A DNA stretch of 64,000 nt from Dinoroseobacter sp049800835. Its GTDB lineage: Bacteria > Pseudomonadota > Alphaproteobacteria > Rhodobacterales > Rhodobacteraceae. Of this stretch, positions 36,567-44,009 are shown one piece after another. The notes beneath the pieces were generated by a model. The model saw only the letters and a list, made by a program, of their open reading frames with translations. It did no database searches and had not been told where the DNA came from. The stretch is from the NCBI RefSeq assembly GCF_049800835.1, contig NZ_JBNAFU010000004.1:193620-257619 (forward strand), in the 5' to 3' direction. Position numbers and translations under genes: made by a program. Each line of letters opens with the position of its first letter. Positions within the stretch are counted from its first letter, which is position 1.

Positions 36567-37865
36567 TTACTTGGCGACTTGTTCAGCGCCCGAACTGATT
36601 TCATGCAGTGACTTCGCGAGCTTCATCACCTCTTTGCGCAGAGGGTTCTTCGCGGAACGCAAGGCCAGTGGCGTTCCGTGGTCATTGGATTCAAGAACCG
36701 CCTTACCGCCGTCTGGCAGCTTTTCTCCGAAGCTGATGTCGAGGCTTTCGGCCATGCGTTTGACCCTCGACTTGCCGGCCAGATCCGTCACGCCCGGCGC
36801 CCGGTTCAATACGAAGCGCAGCTTTTCGACCGGAAGGTCCTCGAATTTCAGTGTTTTCACGAAGCGCAGCGAGTTCTGAGCCGACCGCAGGTCCAGTTGG
36901 ATCACCGGAAAGAAGACATCCGCCATGCGCAACGCGGTTTCGGTCCAGTTTACCAGAGCGCTTGGCATATCGATCACGATGTAATCGAACATGCCCGCAG
37001 CGGTTGAGATCAGTTTTTCCATGTCTTCGGGCGGCAGCAGGTCAAGCGGCAAGATCTCCGCCGGGGACGTGAACACACTCAGTTTGCCTTCCACGACCTG
37101 AAGGGATTGCCGAAACGAATCCTCGTCGAGGCTGTCGATGTCGCTCATCAGTTCGAAGATCTGATCCTTGCGCGGCAGGTCCAGATAGGTCGCAACGGAC
37201 CCGAACTGCTGGTCCATATCAAGCAGCGCGACACGAGGTTCTGTGCCCTTGAGCGTTGCCAGTTCCCAAGCGAGATTAACGGCAAGGGTCGTCGCGCCAA
37301 CGCCGCCGGCCAGGCCTTGCACCGCAAAGATCGTGCAATCGTTCGTCACTCGTGTCGGCAGAGCTTCTGTCGGTGCCTCGGGCGGGGCAGGGTCAATCGG
37401 GGCGGAGGCGACCGCCGGAACGACAGGGCGGACGATCCGTTCGATCGACTCCGCGAGGCTGTTTTCGGGCATCGGGTAGGGCAGGAACTCACGCGCGCCG
37501 GCCTGAAGCACCTGGTGCAGGATCAGCGGGTCCAGCTCGTCCGCGATGACCAGCACATTCACCTGGAGCTCGGTTGCTTTGCGCGTTACGTCGAGGATCA
37601 GGTCAAGATCCGGTTCGTCATCGATATCCAGTGCAAGCGCCAGAACCTGAAGTTGAGCAGCATCGGGCTGGTCAAGAAATGCGAGCGTTTCCTCAAGCAG
37701 AAGATCGCCCCACGCCTCGCCGTACTTGGCTTCCATCTCGTCGATGAGAATTTCAAAGTTCTGCACATCACGTGACACTGTGCAGGCCAGAATGGGCGGC
37801 CCGTCCTGAACGGGCGCCTCTCCGGCTTCGGAAAACGCATTGGTTGCTGCCGCTGCTTTCGACAT
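36567..37865 (-). CDS. cpaE: Tad pilus localisation protein CpaE (TadZ)
   Basis: A 432-residue protein with an N-terminal atypical receiver domain (about 25-150) and a C-terminal ParA/MinD-like ATPase domain. The deviant Walker A reads GLAGGVGATT (184-193), where the signature lysine is replaced by alanine, as reported for several TadZ proteins. It places the pilus machine at the cell pole. No start alternative is convincing. It follows a 202-base gap that contains the OmpA-gene terminator, so it probably has its own promoter. Confidence 0.92.
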   Translation of the reverse strand: MSKAAAATNAFSEAGEAPVQDGPPILACTVSRDVQNFEILIDEMEAKYGEAWGDLLLEETLAFLDQPDAAQLQVLALALDIDDEPDLDLILDVTRKATELQVNVLVIADELDPLILHQVLQAGAREFLPYPMPENSLAESIERIVRPVVPAVASAPIDPAPPEAPTEALPTRVTNDCTIFAVQGLAGGVGATTLAVNLAWELATLKGTEPRVALLDMDQQFGSVATYLDLPRKDQIFELMSDIDSLDEDSFRQSLQVVEGKLSVFTSPAEILPLDLLPPEDMEKLISTAAGMFDYIVIDMPSALVNWTETALRMADVFFPVIQLDLRSAQNSLRFVKTLKFEDLPVEKLRFVLNRAPGVTDLAGKSRVKRMAESLDISFGEKLPDGGKAVLESNDHGTPLALRSAKNPLRKEVMKLAKSLHEISSGAEQVAK

Positions 37866-37999
37866 ATCTTCACCTCAAAAACCGACGGAGTCCCCGGTAG
37901 GGTTCACAGACTCACGCCTCTGGTCCTAAAGCTGGCGGGTAAACAGGGCAGTAATTTGGCAAAACAGCCGCGATTGTGCGGCTGACGAAAACAAACACC

Positions 38000-38031
38000 C
38001 AAAAAGAAAAGCCCCCGCGCGGTGGCGGGGA
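38000..38031 (-). terminator. Intrinsic terminator after the OmpA lipoprotein gene
   Basis: On the minus strand CCCCGC...GCGGGG forms a six-base GC stem (38013-38018 with 38025-38030) followed by GCTTTTCTTTTT. It lies 37 bases past the OmpA-gene stop and 135 bases before the cpaE start, so it divides the tad locus. Confidence 0.8.
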
Positions 38032-38067
38032 CAATCAGGGGTCTTGAAGGCAGGATTTGGGCGCGCG

Positions 38068-38736
38068 TTATTCTTCGCCGCCCCCTTCGCCGCCTCCGGC
38101 ACCGCCGCCGTCTTCGAACTCGATCTGCTGTTCGAACGTCGCGGCCTCGACAAACTCGCGGTAGATCACAGCCGCGTACTTGCCATCCAGTTCGGTCAAT
38201 GCGCGCGGCAGGAAGCCCGAGACTTCCGTAACCGTGCGCCGATTGCGGACTTCCCGATCCTGGGTGACGACCAGTGGTTGCGTTTCACCCAGGGTGACCA
38301 GCGCCTGAAGCTGCTCTCGCGCAACCCCGCGCGAGATCATGTAGTTTACCGCCGCCGTGGCACGGCGTTGGCCGAGCCCACGGTTGTAGGATGGGGAACC
38401 GACAAGGTCAGTGTGCCCGAAGACCGAGAACTTGATCTCGGGGAACTGCCGGATAAAGCGCGCCTGTTCGTCCAGCGCGGCCTGCGCCTCTGGTGTCAAA
38501 GCAGCACTGTCGAACGCGAAGTTGATCGTCGATGGAACCTCTTGTTGGAACCGCCGTGCGAGGCTCGCCTCGGCAGATCGTTGTCCGGTCTGCACGAGGA
38601 TGTTGTTCATCGTCGGATTGCCGAAGTTGCCTTCGTCCAGTTCGGCACCGATTTCGTCGGTGCCCATGTAGACTGCGCAGGCGCTCAACGAGGTTGCGGC
38701 GGCAAGGACGATTGCGGAGCGGGTTATGATTTTCAT
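38068..38736 (-). CDS. OmpA-family lipoprotein of the tad locus
   Basis: A 222-residue outer-membrane lipoprotein with lipobox SLSAC (C20) and an OmpA peptidoglycan-binding domain (INFAFDSAALTPEAQAALDEQARFI; FGHTDLVGSPSYNRGLGQRRATAAVNYMISRG). In position it replaces CpaD/RcpB, the usual secretin partner. The C-terminus ends in a Gly/Glu-rich tail (GGGAGGGEGGGEE). The gene is six bases after cpaC, so the two are cotranscribed; a terminator follows. Confidence 0.9.
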   Translation of the reverse strand: MKIITRSAIVLAAATSLSACAVYMGTDEIGAELDEGNFGNPTMNNILVQTGQRSAEASLARRFQQEVPSTINFAFDSAALTPEAQAALDEQARFIRQFPEIKFSVFGHTDLVGSPSYNRGLGQRRATAAVNYMISRGVAREQLQALVTLGETQPLVVTQDREVRNRRTVTEVSGFLPRALTELDGKYAAVIYREFVEAATFEQQIEFEDGGGAGGGEGGGEE

Positions 38737-38741
38737 CTCGC

Positions 38742-40166
38742 TTACTCCAACACGTAACCATAGGACCCGGAAAAGTCCTGTTGTGCCACTTCGCCTGCGG
38801 CACCGCTTTGCGGCGACCGGTTGCTTGTCGTGCGACCAAACAGGAACAGCTCGGTTTCGGACGGGATGCGAACCCGGTCGGTCGGCAGGGCCAAGGCCTC
38901 CCCACGTGTCGGTGTCACGAGGTGTGCAGTGACAATGACGACGAGTTCAGATTGCGCGCGCTGATAGTCCGAGCTGCGGAACAGGGTGCCAAGTACCGGG
39001 ATGTCCCCGAACCACGGCACCTGCGAAACAAAATCGCGGAAGTCATCCTGCAAAAGTCCTGCAATTGCAAAGCTTTCGCCGTCACGCAGCTGCACGGTTG
39101 TTTCCGCCTCGCGCCGGCTGAACCCATCGACCGAAAGGCTTTCGGTTACAATGGCCACCGAGGAGTCGATGGCTGAGACCGCAGCCGCGATTTCGAGGTT
39201 GATTACCCCGTCGTCGAGCACGCGCGGGATGAACCCAAGCTGCACACCGAAGGGTTTGTAGTCGACCGTGATCCCACCGTCGCCATCGGCCACCGGGATC
39301 GGGTATTCGCCACCCGCCAGAAACTTGGCGCTCTGGCCCGACAAAGCAGTCAGGTTGGGTTCCGCCAGCGTGCGGACCATGCCCTTTTGCTCCAGTGCCT
39401 CGAGCAGGATGCCCATTGACACATCGCCGATATCGAAGCCGATGCCGATACTGCCGAGCGCCTCTGGATTGAGGTTGAGCGTTGTCGAGCCTGGCTGGCC
39501 TGCGGAGCCGCCATCCACGAGCGAGCCACTGCCGCCACCGATGGAGACCGAAAAATCGTCGCCGGAGTATTGGGCCGTAATACCTGCGGACAGTGCCTTG
39601 CCGACCGACCGCTGCATTTCTGCAAAACGTACCTTCAGCATGACCTGTTGCGAGCCGCCGACCGTCATCAGGTTCGACACCCGGTCCGGGGCGTAGCGTT
39701 GTGCGAGATCGAGTGCACGGTCCAGCGCGGTGATGCTGCTGGCCGTACCGCTCAGGACGATCCCGTCATTCGCGGTCCGCACCTCGATGTTCTCACCCGG
39801 GAGGATCTGCGTCAGACGTTCCTTGAACTCCGCAACATCCGGGGTGACCTGAACGTCGACGTTGGTAATCAGGCGCCCATCGGCGCCAAGCAGCGTCATC
39901 GTGGTCCGTCCGGGTGCTTTGCCCAGGACATAGATCGTGCGATCTGACAGCGTTGCGATGTCTGCAATTCCGGGGTTGGCGACTGAGAGTTCCGCGAACG
40001 GGACCTCGCTCTCGACGACGACGGCCCGGTTCATCGGAACCCGCAGCGGCGCACTCGTCTCCCCTTGAAGGACGCGAATCGGTTCAGATTGCGCCACGAC
40101 CACGCTTGGGGACGTGGTCAACGCGACGCCGATCAGGCCCGCGCAAAAGATGCGTTTCAGTGTCAT
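38742..40166 (-). CDS. cpaC: Tad pilus outer-membrane secretin CpaC (RcpA)
   Basis: A 474-residue secretin with signal peptide (RIFCAGLIGVALTTSPSVVVAQ). The N-terminal pilus-specific domain (PLRVPMNRAVVVESEVPFAELSVANPGIADIATLSDRTIYVLGKAPGRTTMTLLG) precedes a BON-like ring domain and the C-terminal secretin barrel with VPWFGDIPVLGTLFRS. It forms the outer-membrane pore. Its start is 196 bases beyond the cpaB stop, and a terminator lies between, so a separate promoter is likely. Confidence 0.95.
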   Translation of the reverse strand: MTLKRIFCAGLIGVALTTSPSVVVAQSEPIRVLQGETSAPLRVPMNRAVVVESEVPFAELSVANPGIADIATLSDRTIYVLGKAPGRTTMTLLGADGRLITNVDVQVTPDVAEFKERLTQILPGENIEVRTANDGIVLSGTASSITALDRALDLAQRYAPDRVSNLMTVGGSQQVMLKVRFAEMQRSVGKALSAGITAQYSGDDFSVSIGGGSGSLVDGGSAGQPGSTTLNLNPEALGSIGIGFDIGDVSMGILLEALEQKGMVRTLAEPNLTALSGQSAKFLAGGEYPIPVADGDGGITVDYKPFGVQLGFIPRVLDDGVINLEIAAAVSAIDSSVAIVTESLSVDGFSRREAETTVQLRDGESFAIAGLLQDDFRDFVSQVPWFGDIPVLGTLFRSSDYQRAQSELVVIVTAHLVTPTRGEALALPTDRVRIPSETELFLFGRTTSNRSPQSGAAGEVAQQDFSGSYGYVLE

Positions 40167-40291
40167 GTGATCCTGCCTCTATGACCACTCGATTAAAATG
40201 GGATCTTGTGTCCCTTATCCGTGCAATGTGCATGGTTCCGAGATTTTTAGCAAGAATCATGGGCTAAGGCGGTGTTATTCACGCAAGCTGG

Positions 40292-40341
40292 TTTAAAAAC
40301 AAAGAGGCGCGGTGGCCATTTTGCAACGGTCACCACGCCTC
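40292..40341 (-). terminator. Intrinsic terminator after cpaB
   Basis: On the minus strand GAGGCGTGGTG pairs with CACCGCGCCTC (one T:G wobble), followed by TTTGTTTTTAAAC. It is 22 bases past the cpaB stop and 126 bases before the cpaC start. Confidence 0.8.
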
Positions 40342-40362
40342 GGCTTGTACGCTTGCAGCGGT

Positions 40363-41208
40363 TTAATTTGTGCAGGGGATCGGGATTTCCACTACATCTG
40401 CACCCCTGCGGGTACGGATAGTGCACACTTCTTCGACCTCGGCTTTTTCGATCACGATTTCTTCTTCTTCGATGCCGAGAAGGCGATTTTGGTCAACTTC
40501 GATCGCCGTGGCGAGCGTATCGTCGGAGGCACCGACCAGCGAAAGTGACAACACCCCTGTGCGTTGCGCCTGTGCGAGCGAGGCGACGTCCTGCGGTGAG
40601 GCCTGTACAGTAACGGTGCGCGCAATTGTCGGCGTGGCCTCGTCCATGTCGGCGTTCTGGTCGATCGCGATGAGCGACAGGTTGGATTGGATGAGCTTGG
40701 TCACTTCGCGGTCCTGTATCGGGCCGCTCCAGTAGACATCGACGCGGTCACCAGGCCGCAAGAGACCGGAGACGCCGGATGTCACGTTCACGCTGATCGC
40801 AAAGGCGCGCATACCACGTTTCAAACGCGAGGCGACGCCAGCGGTATCGCCAGGTGCGGTGACCTTAGCCTTCAGGATCGGCTCATTCGCATCCATGGCA
40901 CGGGTTGCCGTCCGCAAGGCCCCCTCGACAGTTTCGGGGAAAATCTCTTCGAGGGTCGTGTACGCCCCTTCCGGAATCGCGTCTGCGGGCCAGCGCACCT
41001 TGCGCACATGCTCCTGGGTCAGTTCTTGTCCGTAGCGGATTTCCTTGGCCATCACGAAAATCTCGGCAACGTCGACGGCTTGTGCCAGGCGTTCCTGTTG
41101 GGACGCCAGCACAGTCTGGTACTGATCAAAACGCCCTTTGGCCGTCCATACCGCGAACCCGGCGAGACCAACGCCAATAATCAAAACCAGTCCAAACACC
41201 AAACGCAT
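40363..41208 (-). CDS. cpaB: Tad pilus assembly protein CpaB (RcpC)
   Basis: A 281-residue periplasmic protein with an N-terminal signal anchor (LVFGLVLIIGVGLAGFAVWTAKG), a SAF domain (VMAKEIRYGQELTQEHVRKVRWPADAIPEGAYTTLEEI, about 52-100) and a RcpC-type region (RGMRAFAISVNVTSGVSGLLRPGDRVDVYWSG). It supports secretin and pilus assembly. The C-terminal stretch IEEEEIVIEKAEVEEVCTIRTRRGADVVEIPIPCTN contains two cysteines that could form a disulfide. Confidence 0.93.
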   Translation of the reverse strand: MRLVFGLVLIIGVGLAGFAVWTAKGRFDQYQTVLASQQERLAQAVDVAEIFVMAKEIRYGQELTQEHVRKVRWPADAIPEGAYTTLEEIFPETVEGALRTATRAMDANEPILKAKVTAPGDTAGVASRLKRGMRAFAISVNVTSGVSGLLRPGDRVDVYWSGPIQDREVTKLIQSNLSLIAIDQNADMDEATPTIARTVTVQASPQDVASLAQAQRTGVLSLSLVGASDDTLATAIEVDQNRLLGIEEEEIVIEKAEVEEVCTIRTRRGADVVEIPIPCTN

Positions 41209-41342
41209 GTGTTCGCCTTTCGATTGTACCTGTGGAACGGTTAGTTCCGGTTACTTCAGTCTATTGTTAACGCGATGCTATGTTCCCGACGCGGCGCAAA
41301 TCCGGCAACATCATGGCTTTCCGTTCAAAGACGGGCTTCCAC

Positions 41343-41370
41343 GAAAAAGGCCACGCGCGCGGCGTGGCCT
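41343..41370 (-). terminator. Intrinsic terminator after pilin gene copy A
   Basis: GGCCACGC-GCGCG-GCGTGGCC is a perfect eight-base stem; on the minus strand it is followed by TTTTTCG. The same hairpin is repeated after pilin copy B, 895 bases away. Confidence 0.88.
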
Positions 41371-41397
41371 TCTGATTCTTTGGGTGGATCGAGACCC

Positions 41398-41595
41398 TTA
41401 CTGGAAGGTCGTCTTGATCTGGTCAGTCTTCAGCTGGGTGTCGATGTCCGTGGACAGGTCGTTGATGCCGCCGGAAACAACACCGTAAACGGCGATGCCC
41501 AGGCCAACGATGGCTGCGGTCAGAACAACCCAGTCGACGGTCACTGCGCCGTCTTCGTCGTTGCGGAAAGTCTGTGCGAGCTTGAAGAGTTTCAT
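41398..41595 (-). CDS. flp: Flp-family type IVb pilin, copy A
   Basis: A 65-residue prepilin: basic leader MKLFKLAQTFRNDEDG, predicted cleavage after the glycine, then the hydrophobic core AVTVDWVVLTAAIVGLGIAVYGVV and a polar tail ending DQIKTTFQ. Canonical Flp pilins carry Glu-Tyr at positions +5/+6; here they are Asp-Trp. The protein is identical to copy B. Ribosome site AAGGA is present, and the gene has its own terminator. Confidence 0.92.
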   Translation of the reverse strand: MKLFKLAQTFRNDEDGAVTVDWVVLTAAIVGLGIAVYGVVSGGINDLSTDIDTQLKTDQIKTTFQ

Positions 41596-41837
41596 GTGTT
41601 TGGTCCTTTGTTACAGATTACCACCGTCACAGCGCGTTGTGTTGGTGTCCGTTTCGATGTGCTCAATGTCGCCCTCAAATCGGGCGCGAATGTGGTGCGT
41701 TTGCGGAAAATGGTAGGTCTTTTGACTGCGTTTGTTGGACATGGCCCTCGGCTCGCCGAATAGTCCACGGCATCTAAAAGTTAATTAAAAACAGGTAATT
41801 GAGGGATTTTTCGCCTGGGCGAAATGGTGTGAGCGAA

Positions 41838-41867
41838 CAAAAAAGGGCGGTGCCGGCGGCACTGCCC
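41838..41867 (-). terminator. Intrinsic terminator after middle pilin gene
   Basis: On the minus strand GGGC-A-GTGCC GCC GGCAC-C-GCCC folds with one A:C mismatch and is followed by TTTTTTG. It lies 22 bases after the middle pilin stop. The 294 bases between copy A and the middle pilin hold only this hairpin and the AT-rich stretch near 41775-41800. Confidence 0.78.
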
Positions 41868-41889
41868 GTTCCCGGTGCTCGCGCTTGGC

Positions 41890-42087
41890 TTAGTTGAAAG
41901 TCGTCTTGATCTGGTCTGTCTTGAGTTGGGTGTCGATGTCTGTCGACAGATCCTGAACGCCCTGGCTGATGACGCCGTAAACGGCGACGGCCAAACCGAC
42001 AATAGCGGCTGTCAGGACAACCCAGTCGACGGTCACTGCGCCGTCTTCCTGGTCGATAAAGTCTTTAATCAATGTCTTGAGTTCCAT
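41890..42087 (-). CDS. flp: Flp-family type IVb pilin, divergent middle copy
   Basis: A 65-residue prepilin MELKTLIKDFIDQEDG followed by AVTVDWVVLTAAIVGLAVAVYGVISQGVQDLSTDIDTQLKTDQIKTTFN. The hydrophobic core and tail match the other two copies closely, but the leader differs at most positions. The ATG at 42087 has AAGGAAGCAAGGG upstream; the frame opens further back but without support. It lies between the two identical pilin genes. Confidence 0.9.
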   Translation of the reverse strand: MELKTLIKDFIDQEDGAVTVDWVVLTAAIVGLAVAVYGVISQGVQDLSTDIDTQLKTDQIKTTFN

Positions 42088-42238
42088 CCCTTGCTTCCTT
42101 TCTGGCGCTGCCGCGGTTTTCGCGATCACATTCTGTAGGTGACGTAAGGTCACTTGGAAATCTGTCAGGAATGGGGCGGATTCACGACCAAGTTTGGCGC
42201 GTGGCCTTAAAGGGCCCGCGTTGCCGTCGTGTTTCACT

Positions 42239-42266
42239 GAAAAGGCCACGCGCGCGGCGTGGCCTT
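42239..42266 (-). terminator. Intrinsic terminator after pilin gene copy B
   Basis: Perfect stem GGCCACGC-GCGCG-GCGTGGCC (42244-42264), followed on the minus strand by TTTTCAG. Same hairpin as after copy A. Confidence 0.85.
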
Positions 42267-42292
42267 TTGATTCTTTGGGTAGATCGAGACCC

Positions 42293-42490
42293 TTACTGGA
42301 AGGTCGTCTTGATCTGGTCAGTCTTCAGCTGGGTGTCGATGTCCGTGGACAGGTCGTTAATACCGCCAGAGACAACACCGTACACTGCGATGCCCAGGCC
42401 AACGATGGCTGCGGTCAGAACAACCCAGTCAACGGTCACTGCGCCGTCTTCGTCGTTGCGGAAAGTCTGTGCGAGCTTGAAGAGTTTCAT
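42293..42490 (-). CDS. flp: Flp-family type IVb pilin, copy B
   Basis: A 65-residue prepilin identical in protein sequence to copy A, with seven silent base differences. It is the first gene of the tad locus and is nearest the 253-base region shared with the divergent lytic transglycosylase gene. Having its own promoter region and terminator, it is probably the most strongly expressed structural subunit gene (inference). Confidence 0.92.
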   Translation of the reverse strand: MKLFKLAQTFRNDEDGAVTVDWVVLTAAIVGLGIAVYGVVSGGINDLSTDIDTQLKTDQIKTTFQ

Positions 42491-42611
42491 AAGTTTGGTC
42501 CTTGTTAAGTTACTTCAGTCAGGTCAGGTACCGATGTGGCTGGTGCGTTTCTGTTGCACCGCTGTGCCGTTCGGAATGACTGTAATTTGCTGTTGGATTC
42601 GGGCGCGATTT

Positions 42612-42658
42612 GGGCAGCACTGAGTTAAGAAATGTGTTTTCGCGAAAACTTGCTGCCC
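42612..42658. promoter_or_regulatory. Nested palindromes upstream of the tad locus
   Basis: GGGCAGCA (42612-42619) and TGCTGCCC (42651-42658) are perfect inverted arms 31 bases apart; between them GTTTTCGCGAAAAC (42636-42649) is a perfect 14-base palindrome. The element is about 120 bases upstream of the first pilin gene and 86 bases before the divergent transglycosylase start. It looks like a regulator binding site; which regulator is unknown. Confidence 0.5.
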
Positions 42659-42743
42659 CTATGCAGGATACGTGAACAATCCCGGGATCCAGCGCTGGGT
42701 TTGTCCTTCGCAACGCGTCTAATGCCGGGGTTTTGGGTCTAGA

Positions 42744-43712
42744 ATGCTCTTATTTTTCTTCGAATTTTTTTGGCGTTGTCTGCCCGGTGGGGCTGCACAA
42801 CCCAGGAATGAGGCAGGAAATATCCGTTTTGGCGCGATATGGGGCGTGTTTGGGCTCGTTTTCACAGCGACTCACGGAGCCGCCCAAACGGGACAGGACT
42901 CGGCGACTCGTTTGCCGGTCCAGCCTTCGGCGCCTGCACAGACCCAGACGTTGCCCGTGCCGCCGTCGGATTTCACTTTCAAGAAGATCGCACCGCCTGC
43001 CCCGGGGGCGCGCAACAGGATTAATATTCAAATCGTTCCGCCGCCCGATCCGCCGCCTGTCGCCATACCGGACGCCGCGCCCGACACGCCGCCAACTGAT
43101 GTGGAACCGCTGGAAGTGTCGGGGTTCTGGCAAAGCATGGGCACCGGACGCGTGGATGCGGGACCGGCGCGCTTTTTATCCGCGATGGCGTGGTTTGACC
43201 GCGCCGATCCCGCGCCCGCAGCGCCGCCGTTGAGCGCGCTTGCCAGTCTTGCCGAGCAATACGGGCGCGACATGCTGACTGCATCGATCGGGAAAAATGT
43301 CTCTCCGGCGCTTATTCTAGCCGTGGCCTGGACGGAGAGCAGCGGGGACGTCGACGTTGTCAGCCCGAAAGGTGCGCAAGGGCTCATGCAATTGATCCCG
43401 GCCACCGCAGAGCGTTTCGAGGTAAAGGACCCATTCAATGTGCAACAGAACCTGCGGGGCGGTGTTGCCTACCTCAGCTGGTTGATGGAGCGGTTCGATG
43501 GCGACCCGATCCTCGCTCTGGCCGGTTACAATGCCGGGGAGGGCGCGGTAGAGCGTGCTCAGGATGGGGCGGGCGGTGTGCCGGACTTCCCCGAAACGCG
43601 GGCATATGTGTTAAAGGTGCTGTCGGCGTGGCGCGTGGCGCGCGGGTTGTGCGTGACGCCGCCAGAACTGGCTACCGATGGGTGCGTGTTCGCACCGATC
43701 GCATCAAACTGA
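42744..43712 (+). CDS. Lytic murein transglycosylase (SLT domain)
   Basis: A 322-residue periplasmic enzyme that cleaves peptidoglycan glycan strands. The catalytic glutamate is E198 in AVAWTESSGDVDVVSPKGAQGLMQLIPATAERF; NVQQNLRGGVAYLSWLMERFDGDPILALAGYNAGEGAV completes the SLT fold. Before it is a Pro-rich linker (60-120). The hydrophobic stretch at about 28-48 ending HGAAQ looks like the actual signal peptide, so the real start may lie inside the annotated N-terminus, but no standard start codon is available there. Divergent from the pilin genes; a role in opening the wall for the pilus is plausible. Confidence 0.88.
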   Translation: MLLFFFEFFWRCLPGGAAQPRNEAGNIRFGAIWGVFGLVFTATHGAAQTGQDSATRLPVQPSAPAQTQTLPVPPSDFTFKKIAPPAPGARNRINIQIVPPPDPPPVAIPDAAPDTPPTDVEPLEVSGFWQSMGTGRVDAGPARFLSAMAWFDRADPAPAAPPLSALASLAEQYGRDMLTASIGKNVSPALILAVAWTESSGDVDVVSPKGAQGLMQLIPATAERFEVKDPFNVQQNLRGGVAYLSWLMERFDGDPILALAGYNAGEGAVERAQDGAGGVPDFPETRAYVLKVLSAWRVARGLCVTPPELATDGCVFAPIASN

Positions 43713-43718
43713 CACCCG

Positions 43719-44009
43719 CTAGACCTGAAACTGGTCCGCCCACTCGGGGTGCTTGCGCCGTTCAGAGTTCACGAAGGGGCAAAGCGGGACAATGCGAAAG
43801 CCTTGTGTCCGCGCATCCGTGACCAGGCGGGCGACGAGGGCTTTGCCAGCCCCCGTTCCGCGCAGCGCTTCTGGCACGCCCGTATGGTCTGCAATCACGA
43901 GGGTAGGGGAGCTCACGGTGTACGTTAGCTCGGCCTCCAGACCTTTTTCGCGCAGGACATATCGGCCCTTGGAGCCGTTCTGTTCCTGCTCGATGGGACG
44001 ATCAGACAA
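43719..44009 (-). CDS. Small GNAT-fold acetyltransferase-like protein
   Basis: A 96-residue protein of the YjdJ/Acetyltransf_CG type, a minimal GCN5-related fold. The acetyl-CoA loop is seen in HTGVPEALRGTGAGKALVARLVTDARTQGFRIVPLCPFV. The conserved cysteine in PLCPFV is typical of this subgroup. Substrate unknown. It overlaps the end of scoB by eight bases on the same strand, so it is the last gene of that operon. Confidence 0.85.
   Translation of the reverse strand: MSDRPIEQEQNGSKGRYVLREKGLEAELTYTVSSPTLVIADHTGVPEALRGTGAGKALVARLVTDARTQGFRIVPLCPFVNSERRKHPEWADQFQV

Larger units (their letters stand above)
41343..41597 (-). repeat. Pilin-gene direct repeat, copy A
   Basis: The pilin coding sequence, its short 3' leader and its terminator hairpin are repeated at 42238-42492 with a constant offset of 895 bases. 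Within the 198-base coding part I count seven differences, all silent; the 3' part differs at two or three positions. Homology fades quickly upstream of the start codon apart from the AAGGACCAAAC ribosome site. Confidence 0.9.
42238..42492 (-). repeat. Pilin-gene direct repeat, copy B
   Basis: Second copy of the pilin unit described at 41343-41597, in the same orientation. Includes the ribosome site, the entire coding sequence and the terminator hairpin. Confidence 0.9.

Noticed and set aside
41343..42492. Insertion sequence or transposon explanation for the pilin repeat
   Set aside because: No transposase, no terminal inverted repeats and no target duplication; the repeat unit is exactly a pilin gene with its terminator.
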